From contig CANJQZ010000015.1 in the NCBI GenBank assembly GCA_947476515.1, positions 1 to 16,770 on the forward strand: a DNA stretch of 16,770 nucleotides, written 5' to 3'. Made by a program: the position numbers and the translations under genes. The notes beneath the pieces are model-generated. The model had not been told where the DNA came from. It searched no databases and saw only the letters and a program-made list of their open reading frames with translations. Source of the stretch: Flavobacteriales bacterium (GTDB lineage Bacteria > Bacteroidota > Bacteroidia > Flavobacteriales_D > Crocinitomicaceae). This document shows positions 13,489 to 16,770 of the stretch, piece by piece (within the stretch, counting starts at the first letter, position 1; each line of letters opens with the position of its first letter).

Positions 13489-14346
13489 TTATTTAAAGAG
13501 CTTATTTTCCCAATCCAGTGCTTCTTCTTCTTGAATCATTTTCATTTCTTTTAAGTAGTGTACTACACGCTCAAAATCAGAAAGATCTAATGCATTATTA
13601 TAATTCCAATCTGTTTCTGAAAGCCATTTCTTTACTTGGTCAAGGGCTAATTTATACCTCCACGAAATGATTGACGCGGCTTCACTATTTTGTTTTAGTG
13701 CTAAAGCTTTTTGTTGAACTATTTCGCAAATGAGTTTGATTAATGCTCTATTATCCTGCGCTATTTTTTTATTTACAGCAATCACAAAACAAGGCCAAGG
13801 TGTTTTTACTGCTCCAACGCGTCTGCATTTTTCTTGATCAACGAAGGGTTGCGTTGTATACTTTTCCCATAAAAAACCTTGCGCTTCATTTTCTTTCAGC
13901 GACCAAAGTCCACCATAAACATCTCCAACTACGGTAAATTTAAGTTGGGTTAAATCCCATTTTTTTTCAAAGGCATTTACATAGGCCATGAGATGCGAAC
14001 CAGAACCTTCTCTTGAAATGGCAAATACTTTATTTTCAAGATCATCAATACTATTTAATTGGGAGTCGTAAGGAACATGCATTCCCCATGATAGCGGAGT
14101 AGTAACATATACAGAAATAATGGTTGCATCTAATCCTTGTAAAATAGCTTTTGTAATTCCTTCAGTAAGCAAAACAGCAATATCTAAGGTTCCTGACTGC
14201 AGGCCTTTAATCATTTGACCAGTCCCACCACTCATGTCAGCCCAATGGAGTTCAATGCCATTTTTTTGAAAATCTCCATCTTCAATTGCCAAGCGCCAAG
14301 GTAGATTAAAGTGCTCTGGAACACCACCTATTTTAAATTGCTTCAT
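13489..14346 (-). CDS. Soluble NMT1/THI5-like (periplasmic-binding-protein fold) protein without signal peptide
   Basis: This 285-residue protein has the type 2 periplasmic binding protein fold of the NMT1/THI5/SsuA group, and most resembles the subgroup of the Candida Ca3427 protein. Supporting segments are GGVPEHFNLPWRLAIEDG (residues 7-24), SGGTGQMIKGLQSGTLDIAV (39-58), the ligand-loop-like SREGSGSHLMAY (111-122), FLWEKYTTQPFV (158-169) and PWPCFVIAVN (183-192). There is no signal peptide or lipobox: the protein begins MKQFKIGG and enters the fold at once, so it should stay in the cytoplasm. It also lacks the Cys-rich iron motif of the THI5 pyrimidine synthases. No ABC importer genes are adjacent. 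The start overlaps the stop of the upstream exporter gene in an ATGA, so it is the second gene of that unit. Its ligand or reaction is unknown. Confidence 0.8.
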   Translation of the reverse strand: MKQFKIGGVPEHFNLPWRLAIEDGDFQKNGIELHWADMSGGTGQMIKGLQSGTLDIAVLLTEGITKAILQGLDATIISVYVTTPLSWGMHVPYDSQLNSIDDLENKVFAISREGSGSHLMAYVNAFEKKWDLTQLKFTVVGDVYGGLWSLKENEAQGFLWEKYTTQPFVDQEKCRRVGAVKTPWPCFVIAVNKKIAQDNRALIKLICEIVQQKALALKQNSEAASIISWRYKLALDQVKKWLSETDWNYNNALDLSDFERVVHYLKEMKMIQEEEALDWENKLFK

Positions 14347-16112
14347 TTGTTTTCGTCTAAGAATTGCTTATCAAATAGGTTTTTATAAAAGCCTCCTTTT
14401 TTCAAAAGTTCTTGATGAGAACCTTGTTCAACAATTTCACCTTTTTCTAATACAACTATTTGGTCTGCCTTTTGAATTGTTGAAAGTCTATGAGCAATAA
14501 CAATTGAGGTGCGATCAGCAGTAATTTTATCAGTTGCAAGTTGAATCAAATCTTCCGATTCACTATCCAAACTAGAGGTGGCCTCGTCCAAAATAAGAAT
14601 GCGAGGATTGTAAAGAAATGCACGAATGAAGGCAAGGAGTTGTCTTTGTCCAACAGATAAAACGCCACCTCTTTCTCCGATGATATAGTCATAATCTCCA
14701 GGTAAATTTGAAATGAAGTTATGTGCTCCAACTGCTTTAGCGGCAGTAATTACTTGTTCTCTTGTTATTTCTGGATCACCTAAGGTGATATTATTGTGAA
14801 TGGAATCTGAAAATAAAAATACATCTTGTAATACAATTGCAATATTGGCCCTCAAATAATTCAATTCAATTTCCTTGAGATTTATATTTCCAATATAGAC
14901 CTCTCCTTTTTCGTATTCATAGAATCTTCCCAATAGATTTACAATGGTTGATTTCCCGGCGCCAGTTGCACCGACAAATGCAATAGTTTGACCTTTTTTC
15001 AAAGATAAACTAATGTTTTTCAAAACATAATTCTCTTTTTCATAGGCAAATGAAACCGATTTAAATTCGATGTCTGCATTAAAATCACAAGATGTAACCG
15101 TACCCGTATCTTGTACATTTTCTGCGTGATCTAAAATTTCAAATATGCGTTCGGCTCTTACGGTGCCGCGTTGTAAAATATTAAACTTATCTGCTAATTG
15201 TCTTATAGGTCTGTACAATTGGTGGATCCAAAGGGTAAAGGCAATTATTTCGCCATACATTTTTTTTATTTCCAAATTGGTTTTCCCTTCTACTTGAAGC
15301 GCTCCCCAAACTAAGAGAAATGCAATGGATAGAGAACTTAATAACTCTACTACGGGAAAGAAAATAGAGGTCGCCCAAACAGCATTAATATGTGCTTGAC
15401 GGTGTTCTTTGTTGATATCATTAAATTTAGAAAATTCAATTTTTTGTCGATTAAATAATTGAACAATTGACATCCCTGTAATATGTTCTTGAACAAAAGT
15501 ATTCAGGCGCGTTACTTGTAGTCTTTCATATTGAAAAGAAGCCTTCATCGCTTTAGCAAAAATACGGGTTGCAATCACTAACAAAGGAATTGGGATCAAA
15601 GTCATCAAGGAAAGCTCCCAATTAGTCGAGAACATAAGAGCAAGAACAAAGATAAGCGACACTAAATCACCTGCAATTTCCATAACTCCTGAGGAGAAAA
15701 CTTCGGTAATTGCTTCTACATCAGACACAACTCGAGTAACTAATGCACCAACTGGAGTTTTGTCAAAATAGCGCATTCTGAAGGTCAGAATATGTTGAAA
15801 TACTTTTACGCGAATATCTCTAATTACAGATTGAGCTAGTAAATTTGAAAAGTAGGTAGAGATGAGCTGCAGAATCCCTTCGACCATTAAAATTATGATA
15901 ATCAAACTACTCCATTGAAGTAATTTCTCCTTATTTTGTGTTTGAATAATAAATTTATCCACCATTTCACCAATAAGATAGGGGCGAAGGGGACCTAAAA
16001 AAGATAGACAAATAACACTTAGTCCTGCGAGAATAAAAAATTGTTTGTATGGCTTAGCCATAAGAAACAATCTTCTTATCAAACTTTGTTTTTTCCCCTC
16101 AACTTTTTTCAT
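14343..16112 (-). CDS. ABC exporter half-transporter (MsbA/MdlB-like, membrane + ATPase domains)
   Basis: This 589-residue inner-membrane protein has an N-terminal six-helix exporter domain (about residues 20-320) and a C-terminal ATPase domain. ATPase motifs are all present: Walker A GATGAGKST (381-389), Q-loop Gln429 in VLQD, signature LSVGQ (485-489), Walker B ILILDE (505-510) and the switch His541 in AHRLST. The signature has Val in place of the first Gly of LSGGQ, as in E. coli MdlB, and both catalytic residues look intact, so it could function as a homodimer. MsbA-like lipid or drug export is the general family role; the substrate cannot be read from sequence. A -7 box lies 4 bases before the ATG. 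The downstream binding-protein-like gene overlaps its stop codon, although exporters do not normally use binding proteins. It follows the histidine kinase gene on the same strand after 32 bases. Confidence 0.95.
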   Translation of the reverse strand: MKKVEGKKQSLIRRLFLMAKPYKQFFILAGLSVICLSFLGPLRPYLIGEMVDKFIIQTQNKEKLLQWSSLIIIILMVEGILQLISTYFSNLLAQSVIRDIRVKVFQHILTFRMRYFDKTPVGALVTRVVSDVEAITEVFSSGVMEIAGDLVSLIFVLALMFSTNWELSLMTLIPIPLLVIATRIFAKAMKASFQYERLQVTRLNTFVQEHITGMSIVQLFNRQKIEFSKFNDINKEHRQAHINAVWATSIFFPVVELLSSLSIAFLLVWGALQVEGKTNLEIKKMYGEIIAFTLWIHQLYRPIRQLADKFNILQRGTVRAERIFEILDHAENVQDTGTVTSCDFNADIEFKSVSFAYEKENYVLKNISLSLKKGQTIAFVGATGAGKSTIVNLLGRFYEYEKGEVYIGNINLKEIELNYLRANIAIVLQDVFLFSDSIHNNITLGDPEITREQVITAAKAVGAHNFISNLPGDYDYIIGERGGVLSVGQRQLLAFIRAFLYNPRILILDEATSSLDSESEDLIQLATDKITADRTSIVIAHRLSTIQKADQIVVLEKGEIVEQGSHQELLKKGGFYKNLFDKQFLDENK

Positions 16113-16116
16113 GTTG

Positions 16117-16124
16117 CAAAATTA
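16117..16124 (-). promoter_or_regulatory. -7 promoter box of the ABC exporter gene
   Basis: On the minus strand TAATTTTG, an exact TAnnTTTG, ends 4 bases before the ATG at 16112. It gives the exporter and the gene after it a start site independent of the kinase gene. No well-placed -33 TTG is seen; the nearest is only 9 bases upstream. Confidence 0.6.
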
Positions 16125-16144
16125 CCGAAAAATCAATATAGAAA

Positions 16145-16770
16145 TTACTTTAATGGAATTCCTCTCGAACTCACTGGGCCATTTATAGGGCTTTTTTGAA
16201 GACTAAAGGAGAAAGTACTTCCATGGCCAACGGTACTACGAACATTAATGGTTTGTTTATGTGATTCAATGATGTGTTTTACAATAGCTAATCCTAAACC
16301 AGTTCCCCCTTCGTTTCGATTTCTACTTTTCTCTACGCGATAAAAACGCTCAAATAATCTTGGAAAATGCCTTTCTTCTATACCAGGTCCATTGTCCTCA
16401 ATTTCTATAGTGACTAAATCATCGATGGTAAATATTGAAATAAGTGTTTTTCCATTTACATCACCATAATATATAGAATTGACAATAAGGTTGGTAAGAA
16501 CCTGACCAATCTTTGTTCTATCTGCAAAAACATAAATAGAATTATAATCTTTATTAAAGGCCAATTCAATATTTTTTTCTTTCGCGCTAAACGCTAAAGT
16601 GCCTTTTATTTCTTTAATCAGATCAATTAATTCAAAGGAGCGAAAATCCATTTTAAGTTCATCTACTTCCAATCGTGTGATTTGATCTAAATCCTCTAAA
16701 ATATCAACAATTCTATCTGTTGCTTTTGCAGCTCTGTTCAGGAATAATCTATTGACTTCATCGTCATCAA
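16145..16770 (-). CDS. Sensor histidine kinase, C-terminal part (PhoR-like, partial)
   Basis: The reading frame stays open to the right edge (first whole codon at 16766-16768), so the gene starts outside the window and about 207 residues are seen. They begin in the second helix of the dimerization domain (DDDEVNRLFLNRAAK to DQITRLE) and continue through a complete HATPase domain: N box NLIVNSIYYGD, G1 DNGPGIE, F box FERFYRVEKSR and G2 GGTGLGLAI. The phosphorylated His and any sensor domain lie beyond the edge. FYRVEKSR with GGTGLGLAIVKHI is typical of PhoR/ResE-type kinases, but the family is broad and the signal sensed is unknown. A short hydrophilic tail follows the ATPase domain. The stop is 32 bases before the ABC exporter start. 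The partner response regulator is probably to the right. Confidence 0.92.
   Translation of the reverse strand, partial: DDDEVNRLFLNRAAKATDRIVDILEDLDQITRLEVDELKMDFRSFELIDLIKEIKGTLAFSAKEKNIELAFNKDYNSIYVFADRTKIGQVLTNLIVNSIYYGDVNGKTLISIFTIDDLVTIEIEDNGPGIEERHFPRLFERFYRVEKSRNRNEGGTGLGLAIVKHIIESHKQTINVRSTVGHGSTFSFSLQKSPINGPVSSRGIPLK

Noticed and set aside
13489..16112. A complete ABC importer made of the binding-protein-like gene and the ABC gene
   Set aside because: The ABC protein has the exporter fold with fused membrane and ATPase domains, and the binding-like protein has no export signal, so this is not a standard importer.

Overview
The window is an AT-rich chromosomal segment from a member of the Bacteroidota, most likely a Flavobacteriales relative. 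The evidence is the single-chain glycyl-tRNA synthetase, the lipoprotein and signal-peptide style, the gene families present, and promoters of the Bacteroidota type (TTG, about 19-21 bases, then TAnnTTTG) at the heads of most transcription units. It is mostly housekeeping DNA. I see no phage, insertion sequence, CRISPR array, tRNA or rRNA.

Layout. 1-102 (+) is the tail of a membrane protein. 108-2547 (-) holds glycyl-tRNA synthetase followed by a secreted or lipid-anchored protein with YD-like repeats, probably as one unit. 2652-3386/3389 (+) is a cyclase/kynurenine-formamidase-like hydrolase, divergent from glyS and followed by a terminator. 3390-3833 carries no gene but has a terminator, a second weak hairpin, a 109-base inverted repeat, a 17-base palindrome and the promoter of the next operon. 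3834-7674 (+) is an iron-sulfur cluster assembly operon (A-type carrier, sufB, sufC, sufD), followed by a ChaN-like haem/iron protein (7707-8558) with a candidate promoter of its own inside the end of sufD. 8559-11266 (-) holds htpG (Hsp90), a strong terminator, and then a TerB/DnaJ membrane co-chaperone-like gene. 11397-13465 (+) is a polytopic membrane protein overlapping a YdfG-like short-chain dehydrogenase. 13489-16112 (-) is an ABC exporter half-transporter whose stop codon overlaps the start of a soluble NMT1/THI5-like binding protein. 16145 to the right edge (-) is the C-terminal part of a PhoR-like sensor histidine kinase.

How the genes work together. SufB, SufC and SufD form the scaffold complex that builds Fe-S clusters, and the A-type protein probably carries clusters onward. 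The cysteine desulfurase (SufS) and its activator (SufE) are not here and must lie elsewhere. The ChaN-like gene next door fits an iron theme. HtpG and the J-domain protein form a chaperone neighbourhood.

The most interesting signals are regulatory. At three genes TAnnTTTG ends exactly 4 bases before the ATG, and at a fourth it ends 6 bases before, which predicts leaderless or nearly leaderless mRNAs. htpG lacks such a box and instead has a sigma-54-like element with a 22-base direct repeat upstream. There is also a long inverted repeat in front of the suf operon. I found no convincing new multi-gene system.
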